Made by a program: the position numbers and the translations under genes
Origin: Moorena sp. SS36440bin_2
GTDB taxonomy: Bacteria > Cyanobacteriota > Cyanobacteriia > Cyanobacteriales > Coleofasciculaceae
Length of the DNA: 51,061 nucleotides
Direction of reading: 5' to 3'
Assembly (NCBI GenBank): GCA_011524395.1
Contig: WTKN01000196.1
Location: forward strand, 1 to 51,061
The notes under the pieces: model-generated
Seen by the model: the letters and a program-made list of their open reading frames with translations, nothing else
The model's database searches: none
Told to the model about the DNA's origin: nothing
Shown: piece by piece, positions 1-8,437 of the stretch
Position numbering within the stretch: position 1 is the stretch's first letter
How the letters are laid out: each line of letters begins with the position of its first letter

Positions 1-54
1 CTATCTCCCTATCTCCCTATCTCCCTATCTCCCTATCTCCCTATCTCCCTATCT
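1..54. repeat. 8-bp tandem repeat at window edge
   Basis: Perfect tandem copies of TATCTCCC run from the first base to about position 54 and probably continue to the left. It is a simple minisatellite just downstream of the undecaprenyl-diphosphatase stop codon. It belongs to the family of G/A-rich short repeats seen throughout the window. No function is visible. Confidence 0.9.
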
Positions 55-71
55 TCTCACACTTGCGATCG

Positions 72-1058
72 CTAACTATTTTCTAACAGCCCAGTTATGA
101 TACCACCTAAAATTACTAACCCAAACAATAACCGATACCAGACAAATATCCAGACACCTTGTTTTTTCAGATAGCTGATCATCCATGCGATCGCTACGTA
201 GGAAAATACTGCGGATGAAATTATCCCTACAATCAGTGACATTCCCCCAGCATCCCCGATGCCATCTTTGAGCAAACCGACTAACTCCACTAAACCAGCT
301 AAGGTAATGGCGGGGATGCCCAACAAAAAGGAAAACCGTGCTGCGGTTGCTCGTTCCAAACCCATGAATAAACCAGCAGTGAGAGTTGAGCCAGACCGGG
401 AGACACCAGGCATTAAAGCCAAGGCCTGAGCCAAGCCCATCCCGATCCCATCTTTAAGACCTAAATCCTCAAAGTTACGCTTACGCTTACCCACTACTTC
501 AGAAACACCCATCAATAAACCCATCACAATCGAGACATAGGCGATTGACATGGTACTCCGTATCGGGGAATTATCATAATCAGGGATAAAGATTTTAATC
601 AGCAGTCCAAAGAAGACAATGGGTAGAGTTCCCAAGGCAATTCCCAGGGCCATCTGGAAGTCTTGGGATTGGTAATCGGATGTACGGATAGCTTTGAATG
701 CGCCAGTAGTGACTTTAGCCAAGTCTCCCCAGAAGTACCACACCACCGCCGCAATGGAGCCTAGTTGAATCACAGCCGTAAACGCAACCCCTGGATCACC
801 CCAGCCTAAGGCCACAGGTACCACTTTTAGATGAGCAGTACTACTGATCGGCAGGAATTCCGTGAACCCCTGTACAAAACCCAGCACCACCGCCTGAAAA
901 ATAGTCATTTGGGGCGTAGTAATTGTGGCAGTGGTACTGGTTGAGGATAAGACATCTGGGGCAGGAGTTGTAGCGAGAACCTTCAAGGGGAAGGTAAGGC
1001 AGGCACTAATAACAGCAATGATAGAAAAATTGATAAATTGACGTTTTGATAAGACCAT
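72..1058 (-). CDS. uppP: Undecaprenyl-diphosphatase (UppP/BacA)
   Basis: Integral membrane phosphatase that recycles undecaprenyl diphosphate to the monophosphate carrier used in peptidoglycan and other envelope synthesis. The two family signatures are visible: an E-rich first loop reading QGFTEFLPISSTAHL, and the PGVSRSGST motif of the second catalytic loop. Several hydrophobic helices follow. The reading frame is open up to 1136, but I chose the ATG at 1058 because AGGGGAAAG, a good ribosome binding site, lies just upstream. That start gives 328 aa. It is longer at the N terminus than the usual 265-290 aa enzymes: residues 1-50 form a hydrophobic leader plus a Thr/Ser-rich linker before the canonical start at MTIFQAVVLG. 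It is monocistronic as far as can be seen. It is a housekeeping gene, not part of the terpenoid cluster 10 kb away. Confidence 0.93.
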   Translation of the reverse strand: MVLSKRQFINFSIIAVISACLTFPLKVLATTPAPDVLSSTSTTATITTPQMTIFQAVVLGFVQGFTEFLPISSTAHLKVVPVALGWGDPGVAFTAVIQLGSIAAVVWYFWGDLAKVTTGAFKAIRTSDYQSQDFQMALGIALGTLPIVFFGLLIKIFIPDYDNSPIRSTMSIAYVSIVMGLLMGVSEVVGKRKRNFEDLGLKDGIGMGLAQALALMPGVSRSGSTLTAGLFMGLERATAARFSFLLGIPAITLAGLVELVGLLKDGIGDAGGMSLIVGIISSAVFSYVAIAWMISYLKKQGVWIFVWYRLLFGLVILGGIITGLLENS

Positions 1059-1136
1059 TCTTTCCCCTATTGAGGTTGCTGTAGCTGAATCAGCCAGCCT
1101 GAATTCAATCGGTATTCTGGCATAAGTTACCAACAA

Positions 1137-1473
1137 TCGCCAAGGAAATCTGGATTCTTAGCAAACATTTCATGATATCCCAATTCCATGTCGTATTGAT
1201 CTTTAATCCTGAAACCTTAATATTTTATCCTTCTCGGGAATCGGGAATCGGGAAAAAGTCTAGCAATAGTCCTCGCCCTACCCGTAGCCCACCACCAATG
1301 GCTTCGCAAATCTTAATTTTTGATTAGTTTTTGAATTTATCCTTCAGATTAGATATTTCTACCCTTGCCATCAACCACCACATTTCAGTACTCTTGCCAA
1401 TATGCCCCCAGGGGGCATATTAGTAGTGGTATATTAAGTTCAATAAAGATAATTAAAGATAAATAACAAAATT
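1137..1473. other. Intergenic region between divergent uppP and DUF3120 genes
   Basis: This gap separates two divergently transcribed genes and should hold both promoters. It contains a short GGGAATC-type repeat near 1235-1255 and a perfect 23-bp palindrome at 1399-1421. It also has AT-rich sequence directly before the DUF3120 start. I see no coding potential. Confidence 0.6.
1399..1421. promoter_or_regulatory. Perfect 11-bp inverted repeat upstream of DUF3120 gene
   Basis: AATATGCCCCC, a single A, then GGGGGCATATT: an 11-bp perfect stem with a 1-nt centre. It ends about 52 bp before the putative TTG start at 1474. The near-zero loop fits a dimeric-protein operator or a mobile palindrome better than a transcription terminator, and no T-tract follows on either strand. 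The function is unproven. Confidence 0.4.
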
Positions 1474-2202
1474 TTGCTTAAAAATACTTGGTTTTCTCAT
1501 CTAAGCCCAAGGAATTCTCATCAGTCCGGGCAACTACTTCTATCTATCCCCTCTAGGGGAGTGAGTAATCCCCAAGGGTGGCTATTATTTGCTGCCGCCT
1601 CCTTCCTGGTTTCTGTACCAGTATTCTTCCAAGCTCCCCTAGTGCGGCTTTTCCCACTGTTGAGTTTAGCCATCACCCTGGCTTGGGTGTGGCTGGGTGT
1701 AAAACTGCTCCAACGTCCATCAACCCAAATCTGGGGTGACTTGCTGTTGGGATTTAGCTGGAGTTGGCTGGCTGGTTCACTATATTGGGGTTGGTTGCGC
1801 ACTGAACCTCTATGGCATTTACCCGTAGAGGCAATTGGTCTACCATTCGCTCTGTGGGGATTGTGGCGGGGTTGGGGAAAGGTAGGAAATCTGTTTTACT
1901 TAGGTTCGTTATTCGGTACAGCCATGACCGACATCTATTTCTACTTGACGAATCTAATTACTTACTGGCGTCAGGTGATGCTTGTAGAGCCAGTCCTGGC
2001 AAAACCAATCTTTCAAAATGCGATCGCACAAGTCCAAACTCCTTGGGGAATTAGCTGGGCAGTGGTTTTGGTTGCTACGCTAGGAATAGTTGGTCTTTGG
2101 TCATTGACAAAAGAACAGCCCCATTGGTGGACGTTTAGTGGAGCCGTGTTGAGTACAATCGTGGTAGATAGTCTTTTTTGGTTAGCAGCTAACCTAGCAT
2201 GA
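1474..2202 (+). CDS. DUF3120-type cyanobacterial membrane protein
   Basis: 242-aa hydrophobic protein with about six predicted membrane segments (for example near residues 38-55, 60-78, 88-105, 120-132, 190-207 and 220-240). The central segment, with LFGTAMTDIYFYLTNLI followed by a WRQ, resembles the DUF3120 family, which I know only from cyanobacteria and whose function is unknown. The frame opens with TTG at 1474 and lacks a convincing ribosome binding site. An in-frame GTG at 1561 is an alternative start, but its AGGGGA lies immediately adjacent, with no spacer. It is monocistronic, with a 340-bp gap to the next gene. The family call rests on memory of the pattern and is moderate. Confidence 0.65.
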   Translation: MLKNTWFSHLSPRNSHQSGQLLLSIPSRGVSNPQGWLLFAAASFLVSVPVFFQAPLVRLFPLLSLAITLAWVWLGVKLLQRPSTQIWGDLLLGFSWSWLAGSLYWGWLRTEPLWHLPVEAIGLPFALWGLWRGWGKVGNLFYLGSLFGTAMTDIYFYLTNLITYWRQVMLVEPVLAKPIFQNAIAQVQTPWGISWAVVLVATLGIVGLWSLTKEQPHWWTFSGAVLSTIVVDSLFWLAANLA

Positions 2203-2543
2203 TGACTCCAGACACTGACCCAAAAGGGTACAGTGTGGGCTCCTTCGGAAGCCTTCGTCATTTATTTATATTTATTTATTTCATATTTAGATATTTATAT
2301 TAGGTTAGTATTGACCATTGTCATGGTGATGGTCATTCCGAAATGACTCGCTCATCCTTTGAATGCATCTACTAGGGTCAGCTTATGAGTGTTGCTGGGT
2401 CATTGACAGCAGCACACTCAAGCTCGATTAGCAGTAACTAGTCAGTAACTTATTGCTGCTAAAGTTTTCTCCAACTGCTGCACTATCCTTCCCTGATCAG
2501 CGGTGCGACCCAAGGGCGATTTACTCGCCACGAGGCGCGCACC
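2203..2543. other. AT-rich intergenic region, no gene seen
   Basis: Contains a run of ATTTATTTAT-like sequence at about 2260-2300 and no open frame of interest. It could hold the promoter of the downstream adenylate cyclase gene. I see no terminator hairpin with a clear T-tract. Confidence 0.5.
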
Positions 2544-3611
2544 GTGGGGAAATCTTGGGACATTGATGCAATGATCAACGCTTCCGTTAACCCTGTTGTT
2601 GCTCCTATATCTGTGGTGACTTTGCGATCCACCCCTTACCTACTTATGCCTACTGACTCTGGCAATCACTATATGCCATTAGTTGGTAGCAATTGCTGGA
2701 CCGTCGGTCGTAGTGATGATAACAATTTTGTACTTTCAGATCGCTGGATTTCCCGAAACCATGCGATGTTGCAGTGTACCGAAAACGGTGATTTCTATCT
2801 CATTGATTTAGGAAGCCGTAACGGTACATTTGTCAATGGGCGCAGAGTCAGCATTCCTGTGACCTTGCGCAATGGCGATCATCTTACTTTTGGTCAGACA
2901 GAATTGGAGTTTTACTGCCCAGGCAAGGCTCATCAAACTGAACCACCCGAACCTATAGATAAAGATACCCAAACGTCAATATTGCATGTGCGCCGCCTGA
3001 TTTCAGTCATGGTGGTGGACATCCGGAACTTCACTGTACTCACCCACCAGTTAGATGAAACCACCCTCTCAGTGGCAATTGGTAGCTGGTTCCGGGAGTC
3101 TGGAGAAATTCTGAAAAGGTGTGGCAGTTGGGTAGATAAATATATCGGTGACGCGATTATGGCGATTTGGTTTCATGGCTCTAAAGGGGTCAGTGATCAA
3201 GAAGCCATGAGTATTTTGCAAGCAGTCAATGACCTAAACAAAATGACTACCAATCTGTCTAAGGAATATCCTCTGCCCTTTCCATTGCGCATTGGTACTG
3301 GAATCAACACCGGTCATGCTATTGTTGGTAATACCACTGGTAGTGGCGATCGCCCAGAATACACTGCTGTTGGTGATACTGTAATTGCCGCTTTTCGCCT
3401 CGAATCTGCCACCAAGGAACTTGGTCTAGATATTGCCCTAGGGGAGGATACATACCGCTACCTTTCCAAAATCCGAAAGTCTGAGCTTAGCTTCAAGCAA
3501 CACAGTGTCAATCTCAAAGGTTATGATACTTCCACTATTACCTACGCTGGAACCTATGAAGATTTAGATAATTTCTTGCGAGTTCACTCTCCTCTACCAA
3601 GTGTTGAATAA
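2544..3611 (+). CDS. FHA-domain class III adenylate cyclase
   Basis: Predicted cytoplasmic signalling enzyme making cAMP from ATP. An FHA phosphothreonine-binding domain occupies about residues 45-125, with GRSDDNNFVLSDRWISRNHA and the LGSRNGTFVNG loop. A class III nucleotide cyclase domain spans about 150-335. The first metal Asp sits in VVDIRNFTVL and the second in KYIGDAIMAIW. The Lys before IGD and the Thr in EYTAVGD are the adenine-selecting pair typical of adenylate cyclases. The stretch normally reading VNxAxR reads VIAAFR, so the transition-state Asn appears to be Ile while the Arg is kept. That may weaken activity. I used the GTG at 2544, which has GAGG eight bases upstream; the ATG at 2571 is an alternative start. 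Fusion of FHA to a cyclase is common in cyanobacteria. Confidence 0.88.
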   Translation: MGKSWDIDAMINASVNPVVAPISVVTLRSTPYLLMPTDSGNHYMPLVGSNCWTVGRSDDNNFVLSDRWISRNHAMLQCTENGDFYLIDLGSRNGTFVNGRRVSIPVTLRNGDHLTFGQTELEFYCPGKAHQTEPPEPIDKDTQTSILHVRRLISVMVVDIRNFTVLTHQLDETTLSVAIGSWFRESGEILKRCGSWVDKYIGDAIMAIWFHGSKGVSDQEAMSILQAVNDLNKMTTNLSKEYPLPFPLRIGTGINTGHAIVGNTTGSGDRPEYTAVGDTVIAAFRLESATKELGLDIALGEDTYRYLSKIRKSELSFKQHSVNLKGYDTSTITYAGTYEDLDNFLRVHSPLPSVE

Positions 3612-3641
3612 GCTTTATTAAAAAGTATCACTCATTATTAG

Positions 3642-3702
3642 GAATTTAGAATTTAGAATTTAGAATTTAGAATTTAGAATTTAGAATTTAGAATTTAGAA
3701 TT
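3642..3702. repeat. 7-bp tandem repeat (GAATTTA)n
   Basis: About 8.7 perfect copies of GAATTTA lie between the cyclase gene stop and the convergent gene at 3818. They are followed by related AAGATTCAAAATTC sequence to about 3735. It is a typical cyanobacterial intergenic minisatellite and contains no gene. Confidence 0.9.
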
Positions 3703-3817
3703 CAAGATTCAAAATTCTAAATTCAAGATTCAACCTCCAACCTGCAACCAACTAACCTTAAACATTAAACCTGCTAACCTTAAACATTGAAATTAACTAA
3801 TCCCATTACCCTAACTA

Positions 3818-6601
3818 TTAAAATTTGAACTGAGCACCTGCTTCGACTCTAGCATCAAATCCCTCGTCACCTGTACCTAGTTTAGCGTCTATAAATAAAC
3901 CATTATCTGAATGGTACCTCAAGATGCCGCCATAGTTAAAGCCTGATACTCGACTGTCAAGCCCCACATTGGTAGTGGTGAAATTTCTTACAAAAGCGCC
4001 TAGGGAAAAATTATCGATCACTCGTTGTGAAAGCTCTACATCATAAAATACTTTCGTACCTATCTCTAGATTAAGCTGGGATTTTAAACCGCCGACAGTT
4101 CCTAATTCTCCAGTCACATATCCAACAACTTCCCCTTGACTATTTTCTGGCATAAAAGCATTCAGACCTTCTGGAGTATAGATAATAGCAGGAGTAACTG
4201 AATACCCTACGCTTTTTCCCTGACGTGAAAAAGAATAGGCGGCTGTGATTTGGAAAGGATTCAAACGATTCGCAGAACTATTCCAATTAATACTAAAAAA
4301 CGGCACGTGAGTGATGAGAGCGATTGGTTTATTGCTTGAGTCAAGCGCTACATGTCGATTCAGCCAATTTACCTGAGCTTGGCTATAGACTCCCACAGTC
4401 GGTTCTTTGGTAAATACATTATTCTCTGAAAGCTCTGAGGGATTGTTTTCTCCAACTCCTGGTGCTGAATTAGGAGCCAGATTAAACCAACCTCCTAAGG
4501 TGACACTATAGTTTAAATTTTCCGATGTACCAGCTACTAATACTTCTATAGTAGGTAGAGATACATAACCAGCAAAGGTTCTGTCTCGAATACTTCGTTG
4601 AGAAGTCTGGGTGAGTGTAATCCGATCAAATGCTATATCAAATGCTCTACCACTACTGATTGGTACGACAGTATTATCAGAAGAGCTAAATTGCTGCACA
4701 AATTGTCTGCCATCAGGGCTAGTCAAAATAACGTCTACCGCTGATGATTGGTTACTGGGAGTAATCGCGGTATTATTCAAAGGAACTACCCCAGCAATAA
4801 AACCCAATGGACCAAAATCTTGGTTAGATAGTCTTAGTTCAGAAAAAGACGTATCTCCTTGATCCCAAGCACTTATATCTCTTTGAATAAAATCAATAGC
4901 TCGCTGGTGATTACCTGTTCTTAGTTGGACTATCCTAGAGTGGTTAGGAGTAATTTTACTAGGAAACGTCACCGTACCCGATACCTGATTGAGGCGACTA
5001 GAGCGATTAGTAGTGGCTAAGGTTTGATTAAGTCTTTGATTGATTTGACGTCGCTGTTGGGGAGTAGCTTTAGTCTGTAACCGAGCAAATCCTTCGTTAT
5101 TGTCAAATTTTTGTCGAGCGTATTGAATACTGTTGTCTATATTGTTAAAATCAATAAATTCAAAAACTATCCCCAGTACCATTCCCAGAGTCGCATTGGC
5201 AATTTGGGTCGAATCTAGGTCGCCATCAAAGGATAAGGTTAGGGAAATACCTGGGTTAGAAAAAATACTTGAGTAACTGGCACTGATATCTACTGGGTCA
5301 TACTGAATCAAGCTTCGGTTGTGAGATTTACTAATATAAAATCTGTACCAATGCTTACTGTCTTGACTATCAATGTTCAAGTCAACTTCAGTAGCTCTTT
5401 GACCAAGGGGAATCCAATGTAAAGAATTTAGATAATGAAAATCTCTTTGGTCTTCAGTTAGGAAAGGATTAACAGATAAATTCAATAAATCATTGGTCAT
5501 ACCTCCCCCTGGTTGGGCAATCTTAACCCCAGGGATAGATGTGGAAAGAGCCGTGAAATTAAGACCTTCTCCGGTCAAAGGGTCTCCCCAGGTAATTCCC
5601 GCCGCTTGTAGAGCCTCTTGAGGAATTATTTCCCCTTCTTCCAATTTAACATTACCATTATCTAACAAAGGTTGTAAATTTGTGGTTGGATAACCTTGCA
5701 AAATCCGGGGAGCATTATCTGCATCTAAAAATTGGAATAAAGAGCCTCCACCGCTACGATTCAAGGTTGAACCACTGCCAAGATTGATTACCCTATTTTC
5801 CAAGACAGTGACATTAGGATCGTCAGTATCAATGCCACTATTAATGATTACTTCACCAGCCGGTATTCCTTCTGGAGTGATCAATTCTCCAGATATTACC
5901 GTTACTGTCAAGTCATTAACATCAACCTCTCCAACTAAATCTTCAAAATTAGTGGGCAAAGCCGATATCAATTGTAGCCCCCACAAGGATTGCTCTACAG
6001 TCGCTGTTTGGGTGAGTTGAGTATCCCTTGACTTTCCTTGGTACAGAAGACCACCTTGGAATCCTTGAGTCTCTATGACAATAGTATTGCCATCAACAAT
6101 CCAGTAAAATTGACTATCTTTAGGAAAATTAGCAAAGGTAAATCTATTTAGAATGGGATTGTCGTCAGCGAATCTTAACTCTGTCTCTAGGTAATTTTCG
6201 TTTTTGTTTGGTCTAAATAATGTGGGTTCAAAAGTTAACTTATCAGTGGGATTAATAATCCAAGGATACTTGGTGGCACTTTGAGTTATAACATCACTGA
6301 TGGGAGTTTTTTTTTTAATTACCTGATTTTGGGGTTTTGCGGTTAAGGTGGTTGACTCTGATTCAGTTGTTCTAGATTCAGCAACCTCTGTTTCCAATAC
6401 ATTTAGCTTATTTTCTGGCTGAGCCTCTGGCTGCTTAGAAATGATAAAGTCTTTAACCTGATCAGGATCAGAGGTAAAAAAAACCGACTCTTTGATTTCA
6501 AATTGTACGCTTTCATAAATTTTGTAATGATTAAAATCTGTAGGTAAAATTGGGGCTTGCTCAGAAAAAAAGGCTAGGACAAATAAAGCTATTGCATCCA
6601 T
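3818..6601 (-). CDS. Large putative outer-membrane beta-barrel protein
   Basis: 927-aa protein of unknown function. The last third shows alternating hydrophobic/polar strands and the chain ends in AQFKF. A terminal Phe is the usual signal for assembly by the BAM machinery, so an outer-membrane barrel is likely. The middle (about residues 370-480) also reads as beta-rich, with QRDFHYLNSLHWIPLGQRATE. The N terminus has only a short hydrophobic stretch (residues 2-12) without a basic n-region or a clear AxA cleavage site, so the export route is unclear or the true start lies elsewhere. I cannot name the family. It resembles large cyanobacterial surface proteins of unknown role in composition only. 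It is isolated, with minisatellites downstream and a 480-bp gap upstream. Confidence 0.65.
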   Translation of the reverse strand: MDAIALFVLAFFSEQAPILPTDFNHYKIYESVQFEIKESVFFTSDPDQVKDFIISKQPEAQPENKLNVLETEVAESRTTESESTTLTAKPQNQVIKKKTPISDVITQSATKYPWIINPTDKLTFEPTLFRPNKNENYLETELRFADDNPILNRFTFANFPKDSQFYWIVDGNTIVIETQGFQGGLLYQGKSRDTQLTQTATVEQSLWGLQLISALPTNFEDLVGEVDVNDLTVTVISGELITPEGIPAGEVIINSGIDTDDPNVTVLENRVINLGSGSTLNRSGGGSLFQFLDADNAPRILQGYPTTNLQPLLDNGNVKLEEGEIIPQEALQAAGITWGDPLTGEGLNFTALSTSIPGVKIAQPGGGMTNDLLNLSVNPFLTEDQRDFHYLNSLHWIPLGQRATEVDLNIDSQDSKHWYRFYISKSHNRSLIQYDPVDISASYSSIFSNPGISLTLSFDGDLDSTQIANATLGMVLGIVFEFIDFNNIDNSIQYARQKFDNNEGFARLQTKATPQQRRQINQRLNQTLATTNRSSRLNQVSGTVTFPSKITPNHSRIVQLRTGNHQRAIDFIQRDISAWDQGDTSFSELRLSNQDFGPLGFIAGVVPLNNTAITPSNQSSAVDVILTSPDGRQFVQQFSSSDNTVVPISSGRAFDIAFDRITLTQTSQRSIRDRTFAGYVSLPTIEVLVAGTSENLNYSVTLGGWFNLAPNSAPGVGENNPSELSENNVFTKEPTVGVYSQAQVNWLNRHVALDSSNKPIALITHVPFFSINWNSSANRLNPFQITAAYSFSRQGKSVGYSVTPAIIYTPEGLNAFMPENSQGEVVGYVTGELGTVGGLKSQLNLEIGTKVFYDVELSQRVIDNFSLGAFVRNFTTTNVGLDSRVSGFNYGGILRYHSDNGLFIDAKLGTGDEGFDARVEAGAQFKF

Positions 6602-7079
6602 TGTTGTAACCTAATTGTATACAGTATTTTAATTATTTAAAAAAAGTTTTATAAAACTCAAAATCGTCGTTTATTCATGCTATTGATGCTCTCGTAAATT
6701 CCTATAATTACCTAAATTATGGATATAGCAATTTTTAAATTAATGAGGTGCAAATTTTTTTTTACTGCTCCCAGATCCGCTGTTCCCAGATCCGCTGTTC
6801 CCAGATCCGCTGTTCCCTATTCTCTTTGCTATTTTTATCTACAAAAATAAAAAATACTCCTAGTATTTCTCTACACAGAAATTCCAGGAGGCATAATCAA
6901 GAAAATGTGATTAAAGAAACAGGGTAAACGTATCTAAATTAGTCTTGACAGTAAACCATTGATCTGGATTACTTAAAAATTAAGACTCTATAGCCCATAT
7001 GCTTACTGTTGAGACTAATAGAGGCTTGATTAATTAAGATGCGTTTGCCCTGATTGAAGAGGAGTCATTTACTGTTAAT
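6602..7079. other. Intergenic region with 15-bp repeats and a MITE end
   Basis: Contains three tandem copies of the 15-mer CAGATCCGCTGTTCC at about 6771-6817. Before it, TATAGCAATTTTT at about 6725 starts a sequence that matches one end of the IS630-derived MITE family described elsewhere in this window: TAGC, then AGG after exactly 20 bases. No matching second end was found, so it looks like a one-ended relic. No gene is seen. Confidence 0.6.
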
Positions 7080-7523
7080 TTACTCTAGAGCACCTAAACC
7101 CTCAGTACCTGCTCCGGCACGGATTATAGCGGCTTGATCCTCAACTACACCAGCAGTAACAGCAGCATCCAGAGCGGCTGCAGCGGAGTCAAGGAATGTA
7201 TTTGTTGAGGTATCAACGTCAGCGACTCCCGCGACTGCTGCAACTGCACCTGGCGTTAAGGTGAGGTCAGTGATATTTGCAGCATTGTCTCCAGGAGTGG
7301 TGACTGTTGGTGCAACAACTAATGGACCATTAAAGTAGAGAGTGTCAGGTAAAATCATCTCACCGGAAACACTGAGAGAACTCCCAGAAGGCCGTGTCTC
7401 TACGGCAGATCCGCGAATAGCTGATTCAGCGTTAGCTGATGTGGCCAGTACAGCAGTTAAGCCCGCAAAAATGAGACCTGTGTTGATGAGAGTTTTGCCT
7501 AGAAAAAGAGAGTTGTTGTTCAT
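7080..7523 (-). CDS. Small exported Ala-rich protein
   Basis: 147-aa protein with a convincing signal peptide: a Lys at residue 10, a hydrophobic core from about residue 13 to 27, then SANA before Glu, a good signal peptidase I site near residue 32. The mature part is low in complexity, rich in Ala, Thr, Val and Asp, and has no Cys. The sequence ends GLGALE. I recognise no domain. Export to the periplasm or outside is well supported; function is unknown. Both flanks are long non-coding stretches, so it is transcribed alone. The ATG at 7523 is preceded only by a weak purine-rich stretch. Confidence 0.6.
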   Translation of the reverse strand: MNNNSLFLGKTLINTGLIFAGLTAVLATSANAESAIRGSAVETRPSGSSLSVSGEMILPDTLYFNGPLVVAPTVTTPGDNAANITDLTLTPGAVAAVAGVADVDTSTNTFLDSAAAALDAAVTAGVVEDQAAIIRAGAGTEGLGALE

Positions 7524-8180
7524 TGTTTTTCGAGCTTTGTGAGTTGATAGTTGATCCTGAAAGTGAGTTAGTGTTTAACTCGTTTCATAGTTCTAAATTA
7601 ACCGCCTATAAAGATTGTTGTAAATTAGAAATACTACTTAAAAAACATAATTTCTAAATATTATGTAGTTAGAGAAATAGAGATAATACTGAGTTAGTTT
7701 AAAAACTGATTATCCGGACATTTTTTACTTTTATGAAATAAATTTATTTTATTTCATAACAAAAAAATAAGTTATTTTTATAGGGAGTAGGGAATCGGGA
7801 ATCGGGAGCGGCGGAATATGGAGTAGACAGAGAATTTATTGGCACTTTCCGCAGTTCTCGCGACTCAGTTGGTAGCTAATCTATTGGATAGCAAGATGTG
7901 GTAAGGGTATGGCGATTTAACCCCATGGGTGTGAATTCCAGCGATGCCAGCACCTTAGCTGAGGATCAGGGTTATAGCGCTACGCCCAAGGCCAGAGGCA
8001 TGCATGCTAGAGGCAAAAGTTTACTAAAACAGCTTTTGCCTCTTGTATAAATGTCCTAACTTTAATGGGTAGTGCTATATTGTTAGCCTCAATTATTGTC
8101 CACTGTTCCGAGATCCGCTGTTCCCTGTTCCCGACAACTGCCGCGAAGTCTAATGACCTTCATTCCTGGAGAGCTAGTCT
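7524..8180. other. Intergenic region with repeats and a MITE-like relic
   Basis: AT-rich leader of the exported protein gene to about 7780, then GGGAATC-type repeats near 7790-7808. At 8010-8079 lies a segment whose reverse complement matches 31170-31250: TAGCA..., CATTAAAGTTAGG, then a TACAAG stretch and a TAGTAAACTTTTGCCTC-like tail. It is therefore a dispersed repeat in opposite orientation. No intact gene is seen. Confidence 0.6.
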
Positions 8181-8348
8181 GTGAGTGATCGTAACGATTT
8201 AATTGAAATTTCTGGTACTGAAAACCCCTCTCGCCGTGGGGATGTCATTTTTGTCCATGGACTCGGAGGTGATGCCCGGGGTACTTGGCACACCAAAGAA
8301 CGGCGAGATGATAATAATTTTTGGCCTGCTTGGCTGGGGCAAGATTGA
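8181..8348 (+). pseudogene. Truncated alpha/beta-hydrolase (N-terminal fragment)
   Basis: GTG start with a GGAGAG ribosome binding site about 8 bases upstream. The frame gives only 55 aa before TGA and contains VIFVHGLGGDARGTWH, the oxyanion-hole HG region that opens many lipase/esterase-like alpha/beta-hydrolases. The catalytic Ser, Asp and His segments are absent. The homology appears to stop where the decayed IS5-type element begins, so the gene was probably cut by insertion and the remainder lost. It is not expected to be an active enzyme. Confidence 0.7.
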
Positions 8349-8437
8349 TTAGAGCTGATTCGTAAAGAAAATCTAAAAATAGAAAAAGTTAAAATTAATA
8401 GATGTTAACCTAGCTCAGATTGAATGGAATTAGCTCA

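Noticed and set aside
1..54. Possible CRISPR-like repeat array in the tandem 7-21 bp repeats (here, 3642-3702, 34796-34885, 38587-38720)
   Set aside because: The units are short, directly adjacent and have no unique spacers. They are minisatellites.
72..1058. Undecaprenyl-diphosphatase as the diphosphatase of the terpenoid cluster
   Set aside because: It is 10 kb away behind unrelated genes and has all the features of the housekeeping UppP. The HAD enzyme is the better candidate.
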